A stretch of 64,000 bases of DNA. Origin: a virus. Below the pieces are notes generated by a model. It saw only the letters and a list, made by a program, of their open reading frames with translations, was not told where the DNA came from and searched no databases. This document shows positions 63,983 through 64,000 of the stretch, piece after piece (position 1 is the stretch's first letter; every line of letters begins with the position of its first letter). The position numbers and the translations under genes were made by a program. The stretch is from the IMG/VR virus record IMGVR_UViG_3300031251_000004, positions 37,914 to 101,913 of that record; one strand, written 5' to 3'.

Positions 63983-64000
63983 TTAACTATCCTTCATTAT

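Overview
This window is part of the genome of a large, AT-rich, tailed bacteriophage with a contractile tail. The phage assignment rests on a gp25-like baseplate wedge protein, a Baseplate_J protein, a very large baseplate/fibre protein with LamG-like domains, a long set of fibre and adhesin genes, a GH25 endolysin with a peptidoglycan-binding domain, a DnaB-type helicase with a DnaC-like loader, a UvsW-like helicase, a phage sigma factor, a ribonucleotide reductase and two homing endonucleases. No head, portal, terminase, DNA polymerase or primase gene is visible, so this is only part of a bigger (probably jumbo) genome. Shine-Dalgarno sequences (AGGA/GGAG) and two consensus TTGACA/TATATT promoters argue for a bacterial host with an ordinary sigma-70. 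The host itself cannot be named from the sequence.

Layout. (1) 54-15320, mostly + strand: a receptor-binding region. It has four tandem paralogous genes for about 630-710 aa glycine-rich adhesins, one fibre gene on the opposite strand (8339-10744) built from GD(L/V)xGT repeats, one shorter fibre gene, three tandem paralogues of an unrecognised 310-330 aa family, and two small repeat proteins. (2) 15307-18442, - strand: NadR-like ATPase, a structural-type protein, a 56 aa gene, methionine aminopeptidase and small genes, led by a strong sigma-70-type promoter. (3) 18540-24712, - strand: PIN-PhoH, a B12-type (class II) ribonucleotide reductase, a sigma factor with its own promoter, and small zinc-ribbon proteins. 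(4) 24714-32946, - strand: replication module of UvsW-like helicase, several small unknown genes, a PD-(D/E)xK-like nuclease, helicase loader, a Vsr-fold homing endonuclease and the DnaB helicase. (5) 32981-36151, - strand: membrane protein, zinc-ribbon protein, GH25 endolysin, FtsZ/tubulin-like GTPase. (6) 36240-41829, - strand: sugar module of dTDP-glucose 4,6-dehydratase and three glycosyltransferases, interrupted by a GIY-YIG homing endonuclease and a membrane-anchored beta-rich protein. (7) 41866-63982, - strand: tail/baseplate operon.

How they work together. The baseplate operon, the Ig-repeat protein and the + strand fibre array build the adsorption apparatus. The sugar module probably decorates virion proteins or host surface sugars. 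The replication and nucleotide genes supply DNA synthesis. The sigma factor probably redirects transcription: a 21-bp element containing TTTTTTCGTATTATATT lies directly before two start codons that lack Shine-Dalgarno sequences and is a candidate phage promoter. The tubulin-like protein suggests intracellular positioning or segregation of phage DNA, but nothing else here shows a phage nucleus.

Genes are tightly packed with ATGA/TAATG overlaps. The longest gene-free stretch is about 130 bases (23531-23660) and holds a promoter. No tRNA, rRNA, CRISPR array, insertion sequence or convincing terminator was seen.
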